Positions 21,782-33,320 of a stretch of DNA of 64,000 nucleotides are shown piece after piece. This DNA comes from Cycas panzhihuaensis (taxonomy: Eukaryota; Cycadophyta). A program made the translations under genes and the position numbers. The notes beneath the pieces are model-generated. The model was not told the DNA's origin. It searched no databases and saw nothing but the letters and a program-made list of their open reading frames with translations. The stretch is from the NCBI GenBank assembly GCA_023213395.1, contig CM041465.1, positions 119,357,741 through 119,421,740 on the forward strand. The letters are read 5' to 3'. The stretch's first letter is position 1, and each line of letters starts with the position of its first letter.

Positions 21782-22210
21782 TGTAAAGAATAGTTATCAT
21801 GTACAATGTAAATAGGAACTAGAAACTCAGCATACATACTGATTAAATGATATTGCATAGGTACACGTTATTGGCAGGTGGAAAACCCCTTCTGGGGAAG
21901 AAAAAACACCTCTTAAAAGTAATTTTATTGACCGAAACCTTTACATATCTATGATAATTAGACCTGAACATGAAAACATCGTACATACCAGACAAAAAAT
22001 AAAACCATCCTTAAAACAGGCTTAGGACAACCTGACAGCCTTCTAGATTCTACGAGGAGTTTTTTAAGGAGTAAGAGGTTTGTTGAAAAGGGAAGTTGCT
22101 CATTTTAATGAACTTACATGATTAACAATTATTAAATATTAATTTTATAAAACTGACTTTAGTAACTTACATTAACATGTGACATAAAGCTAACATTAAT
22201 ATTTCTAACA
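21782..22210 (-). repeat. Copia-A 5' LTR
   Basis: It begins TGTAAAGAATAG, ends ATTTCTAACA, matches 10338-10779 and is followed by ATAGG, the second half of the target duplication. Confidence 0.93.
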
Positions 22211-23024
22211 ATAGGTACTACTACTAACTACAATCCCATCAAATGTTAGATTTACAATCTATTGAAAATTCTACTTCTATTACCTTAATCATGGTGATGG
22301 CATCTCTTAGAGTTGGAAGGGTAAGTGTCTTTAAGAACATTTGAATGTACTCCTTTAGTCCTGATGTATATACTTTAATTAGTGTTGGGTAGTTGAACTA
22401 TTAGGAAACTTTGTTAAAGAGTTCCTAAAACTCTTCTATGTATGTTTCAACTATCATAGTTTACTTTAGTTGAGTAAGTTAGCTAAAGAATGATTTATTT
22501 CAAGTACCATCATATTATTCAAAGAAATTCTTATAAAAGATGGCCCATGTATGAACAAAATTTTCTTTCTATTACCAATGAAATTAATGGTGGACCTTAC
22601 TTTCTAAGTGGATAGAAGTAAAGGTTAACTACTTATCAGGGTCCATAGGGTTGAGGGTGAAGTATGATTTAAGTTTAGTTATCTAGCTTCTAACCAAGTC
22701 CCTATTGAGATTGAAATCAAATATAGGTGTATTGATCTTGTGGTTCCATGGGTTTTGCCTTAGCATTAGCAATGTAGGTACTAATAGAGGTGATCTACCT
22801 GTCAAGTTTAAGGGATAAAATGTATTGACCATAACTATTAAAATTTTAGTCAACTCTGTGGTGACATATGCCATCTATGTTGTGAAATTATTAGTCATGG
22901 ATGTGAGGTTATTGTTGAGATTGATAATGTCTTTAAATAAATCATCTTTTATTTGTATTATATTAGTTTAAATAAGTGACTTGTGCTTCTATTGCTTAGA
23001 TATTTTTAGTTTATATAGGGCCAT
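22211..23024 (-). pseudogene. Chromovirus gag (decayed)
   Basis: From the ATG at 23024 the minus strand reads MALYKLKISKQ, stop, KHKSLI, and later the open frame 22874-22683 (starting MAYVTTELTKILIVMVNTFY). Toward 22300 words such as MIVETYIEEF and TSGLKEYIQMFLKTLTLPTL match the gypsy capsid pattern. Several stops and frameshifts. Its 3' end is cut at 22210 by copia-A, and the reading resumes near 10337. Confidence 0.7.
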
Positions 23025-23810
23025 TGTACTTGTATCTACTACTACTGTGAATCATTATAAAGAAGAAGGGAATGTAGGGAAGAGGGGTTAACAAGTAAAG
23101 AAAGGGTCACTAAGAAAAGGAATGAGAAAGGAAGAATAGGATCCAAGAGGTGGAACTAATGTAAAACGATGGGAGGTAGAGGTGATTATAGCATATTAAC
23201 CTCCTAGGTACATATATGTAGATGGGATGAGAACTAGGTAACAATCCCACTCAGTTCATCACAATAAGCATGATGAGCTCATCAAAAAAATATAGGTGAG
23301 ATTATATCTGATTTTTGGGCATGTAGGGTACACTTTCCATTTTTTATTAAAAAAATATTTGAGATTAACTTAACCCAAAATAATCAATGTAACATATTGT
23401 TTAAAATAAGATGTATAAATGACTAAGTGAAATTTTTGGCTTGATACTCTTTTTTTTCAATCTTGAGTCTACTAGTGCAAGTTTCATTTAAATTAAACAA
23501 GTATTTCTTAAAGTGACCTTATAGACTAGGTGGTGGCCTTTCCATTTTTTTCTTTTTTATTATTTTGTAAGAGTGCAAACTCTGGACTGAAAAATTAGGT
23601 ATGGGGATCAAAAATTGAACTAAAGTTTTGGGCAAAAATCCTTCAAATATTCTATTATCTTTGTAATATAGGTTAGAGTTGTCATGTTATTGTGTCTGTA
23701 ATATAGGTTGTTATTGTCATTATATTAGTATTATAATTTTAGTATTCTTTTATAATTCATAGGTAGATGGTTGTTTTAATTCTTTTTGAACATTCAATGA
23801 TCTTAGTAGA
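23025..23810. other. Chromovirus leader, part 1
   Basis: Non-coding AT-rich sequence upstream of the chromovirus gag start. By position it is the leader, which continues at 28790-29055 and 33326-33729 after the copia-C and copia-D insertions are removed. No motif seen. Confidence 0.45.
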
Positions 23811-24369
23811 TTACGTTATTTAATAAGAAATAATAGAGATGAGCAGTGTAATAGCAAAACTTAAAATAATATGAAGAGAAAATAACTAATAAATCTAAGC
23901 ACATCATCAAGGAATAACCAAAGATTCAAATCAAAGCATAGACTACTTTATTAATATGAGCAACATCTAAAGAATTATAAGAGAAACCCCCAACTTTCTT
24001 CTCATCCATTGATCCAAACCTTTTACATGTGTTGTTATAGAAGTATATAGATATAATTTTATAAGATACCACCTTGTGGTATTACAATATAATGGGCATA
24101 AATCATGGGCTAAGAAAAGACCTGCATAAGACATCTAAAGGGGCTCGAGTGTAATGCTTATATGTATGTAACACTTGTAAAGTGTTCAACATGTCTAAAA
24201 ATCTTCTACTCATTAAATACTTTGTAAGAAATATATATACACAACTATTAAATGCCAAAACCACAAACACACATTGCTTCTCCATACCATTTAAACCTTT
24301 TTGTACTAATAACCTTTACCTTCTACAAATCCACCTTATTAGAATCAATGATTTATATTATAAAATGGA

Positions 24370-24830
24370 ATTGCACGTTGATATACTTTGACTAAGCATT
24401 AAATGTGGGGTTCTTTGCTAGATAGATTACACTTTGACTATCACAATATGTCCTTATAGGCTCTAGCTTAAAGCTAACATCTATGTGTAATCTATGTAAC
24501 CAAATTGCTTCTTTGCATATATGAGTAACTACCATATACTCTACTTGTATGCTTGAATGTATAACAACTTATTGTCTCTTACTCATCTAGTTGGTTATGT
24601 CACTACAAAGGATAAATACATACCTACTTGTAGATCTTCTACTGTTAAGATCTCTCTCCTAATCAACATCAACAAAACATTTTAGATCTACTATTCTACT
24701 CTATATGGGAACTCCTTAGTAATAAATTTTATAGTTTGATATGTCTCATAAATACCTAAAAATCCTTTTCATATCAACCTAATGCTCACTACCTAGGTTT
24801 GACATGTATTTGCTAATAACTCTCATTGTA
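24370..24830 (-). pseudogene. Copia-C RNase H (decayed)
   Basis: Minus-strand words in shifting frames include RRSTSRYVFILCSDI, VEYMVVTHICKEAIWLH and AKNPTFNA, stop, SKYINVQFHFI. These are the RNase H blocks in order, with stops at several conserved Trp and Gln positions. Confidence 0.75.
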
Positions 24831-25780
24831 TGGATAATGTTTGGTTAAGTGTTGACCATTATATATATCAGACTTCCAACTACATTTACATATAAGACAA
24901 AGGCCATGGCCTTAACACCTTGTTGAGTCTTTGAGCATTGTTCAACTAATAATTTAAAACTAATAGGGAAAGGAATATTTATTTGACTACAATCTTGTAT
25001 TTTGAAATGATATAGTATCATCTCAATGTATCATCTTTGGTTGAGCCAAATATTAATATTGTTCCTCTCTTTTAATTTTAATATCCAAAATAAATATGTA
25101 GTGAGATTCTAATTAGACTTTTACAAGTTGGTTTATCTCTTTACTATTACCTATTAGTATAATATTATCATCATATAAAGCTAAGATAACAAAGTGATCA
25201 TTAACCTATTTAAAATAAATACAAAAATCACCCTTGTTATGCACAAATCTATCTACCAATATGTATGAATTAAATTTTTGGTACCACATTCTTCGTGATT
25301 ATTTTAAGCCATATAATAACTTCTTCAACCTACACACCAAATTTTTCTTATCTATAACTTTAAAACCTTTAAGCTATAAAATATAAATTTCTTCCTCAAG
25401 ACCATCGTGAAGAAAAGTTATCTTCATGCCTATTTAATCCACCTCAAGATAATAGACAACTGCTACAACTAATAGAAATATATTTGAAGCTAATTTTACA
25501 ATAGAAGAAAACACCTCATCAAAATATATTCCCTTTGCTTAGGAATATCCCTTTGCTATCAAATAGCCCTTATGCATTTTTATAATATCATCTACCTAGA
25601 ACTTCTTCTTAAAGATCCATTTATTATCAATATATTTTCTATTATTTGGTAAATTCACCAAATCTTATGTTTTATTCTTGTCTAAGGTCATACTTTTTTT
25701 TCCCATGGCCTTCTCCTAGAGTTGGTTCTCTTTTAACTCCAAAGCCTCTCAAACAATACATGGATCTTCACCTATAATAG
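24831..25780 (-). pseudogene. Copia-C reverse transcriptase (decayed)
   Basis: Around 25240-25140 the minus strand reads HFVILALYDDNIILIGN: the catalytic box has one Asp changed to Asn. Upstream blocks near 25480-25280 correspond to the AFLHDGLEEE-like and QAP-like segments, with frameshifts. Inactive. Confidence 0.7.
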
Positions 25781-25899
25781 TTAAATAAATTAGGAGTGAC
25801 AAAAGTCTTTAAGAATATACCTATTAGGTTATCTTCTCTCACAAATTAATCTCCTTAAGATGGGGGGTTCTTGAGTTTGGGCAACCTCCTTATTTGGTT

Positions 25900-27100
25900 C
25901 ATTCTCTTCAGTTAACTCATATTCTAATATAAAATCTTTATCTCTTATCTCAAACAGCACCTTCTTAGTGTCTTTCTCATTTGATTCTTCATCCTGCTTT
26001 AGAGACTTGAACTCCTCTCTAAAGATATCATGACTATATACAACTTTATCTGATTCAAGGTTATAAAGCTTATACCCTTTTACTTCATCACTATAATTAA
26101 TGAAAATAGACTTTTTTGCTTTGAAATCAAGCTTCGCCCTCTATAGGTTAGGAATATATACAAAAGCTTTACAACCAAATACTCTAAAGCAACCAAGAGA
26201 TTATTTATTATCAAACCATACTTCTTTAAGCCTTTTATTCACTAAAGTGATTATTAGTGATCTATTTGTCAGGTAGCTTCAAATCTTATAGCCTCAACCT
26301 ATAGTTTATTCTCTAAACTAATAGCACTAAGCATACTCCACAATCTCTCCAATAAGGTCTTACTCATCCTTTTAGCAACTCTATTCTATTGTGGCATATA
26401 AGGAGTTGTCTTCTACCTTACTATTCTATATTACTTATAAAATTGCTCAAATTTATTTAAATAAAACTTACTTCCATTGTCAATTCTCAACACCTTGATC
26501 CTTTTATCAATCTAATTTTTAACCAAGGCCTTAAATTTCTTAAATTTACTGAAAACCTTAGTCTTTTACCTTAAAAAGTACAACCATATCTTTCTCAAGA
26601 AATCATAAATAAATAAGATAAAATACTTAGATCCACCTAAAGAAGGTACATCAATTAATCTAAAAACATCATTGTACACTTACTACATAATTCCCTTCAC
26701 TCTCTTTGAACTAAAAGGAAAACATATATGATTCTATTTGCCATAAATATAATGTTTGCAAAAATTGAAATCAAAGTAGTTATTAATCCTAGAGATATCT
26801 TTAGCCATATCTTTTGAGAGTAAATCATAGAGGTATTTTTCTCTAATATGGCCCAATTCTTGGATGCCATAGTATAGTTTTATTGATTAATAATACCTAG
26901 GTTTTGCTTGTATTATTATTATATTCTATAACAACCAAACTGTAACTATTAGTAGTCAATGTCTAATGTCAAGCTTATACAACATTCTAAATCAAACCCT
27001 CTTTGCTAATACCAACACTCGTTGAACCATTCCATAATTATCTTTATTAAAAGTCACTTTGATTCCTACATCACATAATTATCTGATAGACAACAAGATC
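25900..27100 (-). pseudogene. Copia-C integrase and linker (decayed)
   Basis: The minus strand at about 26150-25990 reads AKLDFKAKKSIFINYSDEVK then GYKLYNLESDKVVYSRDI, the end of a copia integrase. The core lies in broken frames up to about 27000, with stops replacing Trp and Gln codons. Confidence 0.7.
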
Positions 27101-27195
27101 ATAGCTAAACAAGGGATATCACTTATATTTGAGATAGTTTTAACCCTTCCATTCCTAAACCAAACCTTTATCCGTTCATAACTCATAATTTTATA

Positions 27196-28130
27196 TTAGC
27201 AATAGTCTCTAAGGAATGCTTTACCTCCATTAATACTTTCATATTTATAGAACTTATTCTTATAGGGAGTAACATAAAGCAAGGCTCTAAAGTTAATTAA
27301 CCAAGACTCAACAATTGACATCTTACTTGATGTAGTCAAATAAGCATTACCATTAATTTCATTGAAGGCCTTTGTTACCATGGAAGAATCAACTTTAGGT
27401 GACTTTCTCTTATCAACCTTGGCTCTACATTGGTTCTTAAAATAGCTAGCCTTCCCACATCTATAGAATACCATTAGACCTCTACCTAAAGATTTAAGTT
27501 TTTCTCTACATTCTGATCATCTATACTTGGGCCTTTTTTGGTCATGATATAATACATGACCTCTCACTACTAATGCCTCTTTTGTATCATCTTTAGAATA
27601 TTTTCATCTTTTCTCCTCTGATAACAACATAACACTGACTTTTTCAAACTTTAGGGTGGTAGTAAATGCATTACTTATTGTCATTACAAGGTTGTCTTAG
27701 GAATCAAGAAGTGAACATAATAGGCTAATACATTTGTTTTCTTCATATATTATTAACCTAACTAAAATAAGAAGGCTCACTATAGTGTTAAATATAGTAA
27801 GATGATTTACAACTACATCTCTATTACTCATCTTGAGTGAATATAACTTCTTTTGAAGAAATAATCTATTAACCAAGGACTTTGTCTCATACAAAAACTT
27901 TAACTTGTTCCAAAAAACTTTGGCCATAGACTCTGAGAAAATATTTAATAATACTATATCTAAAAGGCATAATCTTTTGAAACTAACTGCCTTCCCATTA
28001 AGCTTATTTTTATCTTTATTAGACATATTTACAGGCTTTGTTTTTACTACAATAATATATTAATCCCTCTTGACAAGAATATCTTTAATCTTTAACTTCC
28101 ATAGCTTAAAGTTCTAGCCATTAAATTTTT
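27196..28130 (-). pseudogene. Copia-C gag, zinc knuckle and protease
   Basis: Around 28130 the minus strand reads KFNG, stop, NFKLWKLKIKDIL, then the open frame 28026-27697 (MSNKDKNKLNGKAVSFKRLC at its start), a copia gag. The frame 27474-27196 begins FYRCGKASYFKNQC, a CCHC knuckle in which the first Cys is Phe and the His is Tyr. It then gives SWLINFRALLYVTPYKNKFY, where the protease DSGA active site has become NFRA. The copy is long but functionally dead. Confidence 0.85.
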
Positions 28131-28314
28131 ATAATTTCCATCCTTATAGTGCTTACCATGATCTCCACATACAAATTCACTACACAAAGCTCCCACTCAA
28201 GGGGTTCGGGTGTAACACCTATACTGATATAACACTTGTAAAGTATTTAATATATCTAATATTATCTTACAGAAATATAGTAGTCTCAGATTATCTTGTA
28301 GAAGTATATTACTT

Positions 28315-28457
28315 GAAGGAGTTAAAACAAGAAGCTTTGATACAAAATAAAGGAATTAAAATAAGAAGCTCTGATACCAAATGAAGGATTTGAAAACAAG
28401 AAGATGCTCTAATACCAAATGAAGGAGTTAAAACAAGAAGATGCTCTAATATTAAAT
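28315..28457 (-). repeat. Tandem array of primer-binding-site units
   Basis: Four tandem units of 33-38 bp, at 28315-28349, 28350-28382, 28383-28420 and 28421-28457, each built as GAAGGAnTTnAAAACAAGAAG followed by a tRNA-Met primer-site complement (best GCTCTGATACCAAAT at 28369-28382). A fifth partial unit starts at 28458, at the LTR edge. Normally one primer site lies next to the LTR. Two of the four retain a good TGGTATnAGAGC motif on the minus strand. Confidence 0.85.
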
Positions 28458-28789
28458 GAAGGATAAGAAAATATAGAGACAGAGTGGAGCAATGAACAAA
28501 ATGATCAAGCCATTATATTGTATAAGTATAACCAAATATTATATCTAATTCATGTTTAATAGCATGTACAACTTTCCAAATAGAGGTGGTGTCAAAAGGC
28601 ACTAGGGTTTATCACCCTAATAAATATATAGTTGGAGGGAGGACAAAAATCTCCTCAACCTCCAAAATTTAAAATATATTAAAATAATGCTTAACAAAAG
28701 TAACACTTAACCTTACCTTACTTACCTTTATATATATGTACTCACATGTGTAAATGGTAGGAGTTGGGTGATAAACATTAACCCTAACA
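28457..28789 (-). repeat. Copia-C candidate 5' LTR
   Basis: It lies between the primer-site array and a TGTTAGGGTTAATG start (minus strand, from 28789), with TG and CA ends. No matching 3' copy was found, so this rests on end structure and position only. Confidence 0.4.
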
Positions 28790-29055
28790 TTAGTCTTAAA
28801 GTATCTTACAAAAGTATAATAATATTTAATATAAATGACAACCTATCAATTCTAATAGAGAATTATTTAATTCTATAGGCCTCTCAATAAACTTCTATGT
28901 TATTACTTACACTTAGTCCAATATCTCAAAGCACTAACTATAAAGGGTGTCTGTATCTATAACCATAAAAGTTATACAAAGGTGTTTTAAAAATGATAGC
29001 TTTATGGTGCTAACCATTAACTAATATATTATAGTAGATATATAATTAATAATTT
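28790..29055. other. Chromovirus leader, part 2
   Basis: A short AT-rich stretch between copia-C and copia-D, assigned to the chromovirus by position. It ends with AATTT, the left target duplication of copia-D. Confidence 0.45.
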
Positions 29056-29356
29056 TATTAGAAAATACTAAAAAAATAGACAAGATAGGATTATTTATGT
29101 ATACAATAGTCATAAAATGAATAAGCATATGAGGATAGATTTGATATAAGAAACCCCTTTAGGAAAAAAACTACCGTAAATTTATAATATTATATTTTTA
29201 TAAATATATCATAATATTACAATAAACTTGGATCCTTATTTATAAATCTATAAGTACCTCAAATAATTACATTTGGATTGCATTTGTTAACCTAATATTG
29301 CATAATATTGCCTCATTTACATTAATTAGATAAGTGGATATAATACCACTTTAACA
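29056..29356 (-). repeat. Copia-D 3' LTR
   Basis: It matches 32976-33320 (shared GGATCCTTATTTAT-like block, TCTATAAGTACCT and AAGTGGATATAATACCACT). It is shorter because a GATA-type repeat has grown in the other copy. Confidence 0.9.
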
Positions 29357-29439
29357 TCCCCCCTTAATGTAAATGTGGATTCTAAAAGTATTCCTAGGGA
29401 TTATTCTAACTCTTTATCCTTGTCAATAGATCTCCTTTT

Positions 29440-29960
29440 AAGGATAACTTCACTAAATCCCAAATTTACATAAACTATGATAATGTAATATTTGGTAAGA
29501 GCTTAGTAAATACATCCTCAAGTTGATCTTTACTTAGACAAAACTCAACCTACACCTTCCCTTATCTGATATTCTCTTGAATATAATGGTGCTTTGCCTT
29601 ATATGTATGTGATTCTTTGGAAATTACTCCAATAGTCCTTGTAATAATATAGCTTCTCTCGCACCAGCACCTAGTCCATGGTACTTAGCCCTTTTCCTTT
29701 ACTAAACTAAGAAGTTGAGCCACTTTAGCCATGTAGATCTTCTCTTCAAGTCTCTATAAAGGAATGTTGACTTAATATTCATACATTGTGACTCCCAACT
29801 ATATGTAGCTACCAAAGTAAGGATTGATCAGAATAATGACATTTTAGAGACTAGTACAAATGTCTCTTCACGGTTGATTCCTTCTTTCTATTTGAAACCC
29901 TATGCATTAAGTCTTATAAACTTACAACTAACTAAGTTCTTTCTTCAAAGATAAAGGAAA
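29440..29960 (-). pseudogene. Copia-D RT start fused to RNase H end by deletion
   Basis: The minus strand from about 29885 reads GINREETFVLVSKMSLF then, with shifts, SQCMNIKSTFLYRDLK and IYMAKVAQL, the first third of copia RT. At about 29690 it passes straight into HTYKAKHHYIQEN, SKDQLEDVFTKLL, the last residues of RNase H. The catalytic RT box and RNase H core are missing: an internal deletion of roughly a kilobase of coding sequence. Confidence 0.8.
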
Positions 29961-30070
29961 CAAATTCCATATATCATTCTTCCTCTATTATAACTCTTTA
30001 TTACGAATCTCCTCTTGCTCAAATTATTGGTATCTATCACAAGTTTGACTAGCATGCTAATCCTTATTCT

Positions 30071-30760
30071 CTATCTATCCTTTAGATCTTCAACTATCAC
30101 ATCAAAGTCCTTAATAGTCCTCCTAGCCCCCAATGGAACATGGGTCATAAATTGTACCTCTTCTTGCAAGGACTTCTCATCATCACTCTCACTAGTTCCT
30201 AGTTCCATCTCAAACATAATATTAAGCACATAGACCTCTATACCTATTAAACCACAACTCAAAAAAGGATGAAATAGAGCATAAAACCTATTTTCAAATG
30301 ACCACTTAACATGATCTATCATTAACTTATCTAATTTGATATCCAGATTAATCACAATGTTATTCCCCCTATAAATCACATAATCTATAAGCTTTGTTTT
30401 AATCATAAACTCCATATAAATATTCTTCAAACTCTTGTGATCCAAGCTGTTGTGATCTTTATTTAAGATGTGTGCAATCAATATACCTAAATAATCAATG
30501 GAAGATTTTTGACTAGTTTAACATACTTCAAGGGTAATATCTTAAGCAACCTTAGAAGAGGCCCCATTAAATAACTAATGTAATAACTTCTACCCAAAGA
30601 CATAGGAGGTAGAAACTTACCATGTACCAAACACCTCTACATCTCCATCACAGTACCATTCTTTCATCTACAACACAATCTTATGTGGGGTACACATAAC
30701 AAACAACTCTTGTTTAATACCATGATTAAGGCAAAACTGATTTTAGGATGGTCGTGCCAT
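30071..30760 (-). pseudogene. Copia-D integrase C-terminal half and linker
   Basis: The open frame 30481-30071 (136 codons) starts MIAHILNKDHNSLDHKSLKN and continues into an acidic linker (GTSESDDEKSLQEEVQFM). This fits the end of a copia integrase plus the spacer before RT. Upstream to 30760, broken frames give YMVSFYLL-like and ERMVLWRCR-like remnants of the integrase core. Confidence 0.7.
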
Positions 30761-32960
30761 ACACCTTTCCATTATCACTTTATTTTCAATATAAACAAAC
30801 TAACTTTCCTACATCATACTTATCCAGATATGTATTAATGTTGAACCAACATCTGATAGGCTATATACCCCATCCTACTATCTATTTAACCACCCAAAGT
30901 ATAACAATCCACTAAGAACTGATAACCACTTATATAAATAGGCTAATAGATTGTAATTCTGAACCACTTTACCTCACACATCTAATGTAAAAAGTCACTG
31001 ATATGAATTGAATAAAACACCACTTTATAATAAATCAATCACACCTTTAGTAGTAAATTACAATGATCAAAACCACACCATTTGCTCAGCCTACAATTTA
31101 TTATATCCATAAAACATACATTTTTATTAATTAATGAGCATACACTAGCATTGATATCTTGCCCATTAGTCACCACTAATATGCCTTCTAATCGATCAAT
31201 GAAAGTCCACTGACATTGATATCACATATAATAGTCACCAACAGAGTGTCCAAAAGTGCTCACTTTACCATCAAATCAATGCCTTACTCACATTTCATAT
31301 CACCAAAATCAAATAATCCCTAAAATAATTCATCTGCCTCATACATTGTACAATGTAAATTTACCATAATACGCCCACTTGAACTTTTTGAAAAATCCCT
31401 TCATTGAATACTAGACAATATAAAAAAAGGAAGACACATATGTATTACCACTTGAAATAAGCCATCACTTAAATATTTCAAAGGCAAAACAAATACCCCA
31501 ACTTTATTCAAAGTCCCATATATCAAATAAAAGGTGATTAATCAAAGGGTAGTTATTATGTAAAGGGTAATGACTTAATATAGGTGATTCATCCTTAATG
31601 ATTGGCGATCAAATATCTCATACATTCACTAATATCATTTAACTTTTATAACATAATATCAAACGAAATTGATAATTAAATCAATGTATTAAAAAGGTGA
31701 TGAATTATATATTGATAGGCAATCAATATACATTAATTAATACAGCCATTAAATAAACCTTTGATTTGTGGTGACTCATATCAATGATTAAATATTCCAC
31801 CAAATTGAATCAATGTGAGTAAAATATATATCACAGTATCAACATTTGATTAAATATATTAGTAATCAATATATATAAAGGTGATACGTGAATAAAAATA
31901 ATGGGCAATAAATATTTAAGAGAATACCTTTTTTTTCTACTGTAAATACATTCATGGAAATCGTGTATTATATCTCTCATGGTAAACCTGCAAAATACCT
32001 GACTCAACAACTCTACAATTACTATGGTGATCTGTGATCTATACATTTCACAAGCTCTGATCTCAGGTTTCGGTAGTTGTGACCAGTGATCTGTACTCTT
32101 TCCATTTCACTGAAACCATCACCTGTGGCTATGTGATATGATGAATAGAGTGACATGATTTTACATCTTAACAACTCTATCTCCATGCATGATTATATGC
32201 TACATTGGTATCACCTTCTTCTACATAACATAAATTAGAATCTATTATTTCACACAATCATAATAGACTTCCATGGTAGCATCTAACTAGTTAGGACTTC
32301 AAACGTTATTTATGCATCTTAATATCTTTATTGCTATGCCATTATCCTATTGCAAATACTCAATGAATCCAACTACAATTTTAATAGACCATGTGCTCTC
32401 CTTTCATCCTCTACAGCATCGACTATCACTACATATCAATAGAAATCTGTAGCTATCTCCTTCAAAGTCTAGTGAGCAACCTCTCCACCTAACTCGTAGT
32501 TGGCTATGATTCATCTCTAAGATATTCAATTATGATCTCCTTTACCAGTAATAATGCTCTCATTCCACCAGTGACTATTCTCCTTAATTCAACCGCAAAC
32601 TCAATGGTAACCCAAATGAATAGATTTGGCACCTTCTACGAGTTTAAAATAGACATCAATAGCTTGCAACTAAGTAACCAGGGGTTGCAATTTCTAAAAC
32701 AGAGGGCACTAGCCTATGCTTTATACTCAAATACCTACATGAATTAAAATATCCTCTTCCACTTCTTTGCATACCTCTAAAAATAAATAAATCCCTATAA
32801 AATAGATAATAGAAGGTACTGAATATGTGCATGATCATTGTATTACCATGTCTGCTTTTTTTACTGTCGGATAAGTTGATCCTTCAAAGTTGAGCTAGCA
32901 TTATCTAGCAACCAATAATCTGAACAATTTGCCCAACATCCACCTACTTATGTATGACTA
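30761..32960. other. Copia-D interior of unknown origin
   Basis: These 2.2 kb fill the space where gag and protease should be, but none of their motifs are visible. Short related words recur: ATTGATATCnnnC...AGTCACC (31150-31175 and 31217-31244) and AGGTGAT...GATnGGCnATCAAT (near 31535, 31580, 31697, 31770 and 31880). The frames 32046-31831 (minus) and 32532-32747 (plus) match nothing I know. It could be a decayed tandem-repeat leader or another insertion without visible ends. Confidence 0.4.
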
Positions 32961-33320
32961 TCTACTTTGATACATTGTTAGAAAACACTAAACATACAAA
33001 CAGGATAGGATCATATATGTATATAGATAGATAAATAGATAGATAGATATATATATATAATAGACATAAAATGAACAAGTACATGGGGATAAATTTGCCA
33101 TGGAAAACCCTTAAAAAAAAAAATCACATAATTATAATATTATATTTTACAAATCTATCATAATGTTACAATGGACTTAGATCCTTATTTATAGATCTAT
33201 AAGTACCTTAAATAATTACGTTTAGATTATATCCATCGACATAATATTACATCATAGTTATTCATATAATATCACCTTATTTACATTAGTTAGCTAAGTG
33301 GATATAATACCACTCTAACA
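32961..33320 (-). repeat. Copia-D 5' LTR and primer-binding site
   Basis: LTR 32976-33320 starts TGTTAGAAAACACTA. Inside it a GATA/TA microsatellite (33020-33060) is expanded. The decayed primer site (CTACTTTGATACA, complement of TGTATCAAAGTAG) lies at 32961-32975. Confidence 0.85.

Larger units (their letters stand above)
10338..22210 (-). mobile_element. Copia-A: Ty1/copia element carrying a CDC25-like gene, split by LARD-1
   Basis: Matching LTRs at 10338-10779 and 21782-22210 are flanked by a perfect 5-bp target duplication, ATAGG (10333-10337 and 22211-22215). A primer site (21769-21781) and polypurine tract (reverse complement of TTCCCCTTTAATG, from 10780) give minus orientation. Order in the element is leader with a captured gene, gag, protease, integrase, RT, RNase H: the copia order. 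LARD-1 interrupts gag. Without LARD-1 the element is about 7.1 kb. It sits between the gag and protease parts of the chromovirus. Confidence 0.92.
23811..28789 (-). mobile_element. Copia-C: Ty1/copia element, minus strand, 3' LTR not resolved
   Basis: Gag, protease, integrase, RT and RNase H follow each other right to left in copia order. A primer-site array (28315-28457) and a plausible 5' LTR (28457-28789) mark the right end. The left end is uncertain: a word TTAGT occurs at 23803-23807 and again right after 28789 (28790-28794), and the first 40 bases after it loosely match the inner end of the 5' LTR, but no full second LTR could be aligned. A separate 60-bp stretch near 24140-24200 resembles 28199-28260. 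Confidence 0.75.
29056..33320 (-). mobile_element. Copia-D: deleted Ty1/copia element, minus strand
   Basis: LTRs at 29056-29356 and 32976-33320 are bracketed by a perfect duplication, AATTT (29051-29055 and 33321-33325). The polypurine tract (reverse complement of TCCCCCCTTAATG, from 29357) and primer site (32961-32975) give minus orientation. Only part of integrase, the first part of RT and the very end of RNase H remain. The RT active site and most of RNase H are deleted, and gag and protease are not recognisable. It inserted into the chromovirus leader. Confidence 0.92.

Noticed and set aside
33020-33060. GATA/TA repeat as a regulatory element
   Set aside because: It is a microsatellite expansion inside one copia-D LTR; the partner LTR lacks it.
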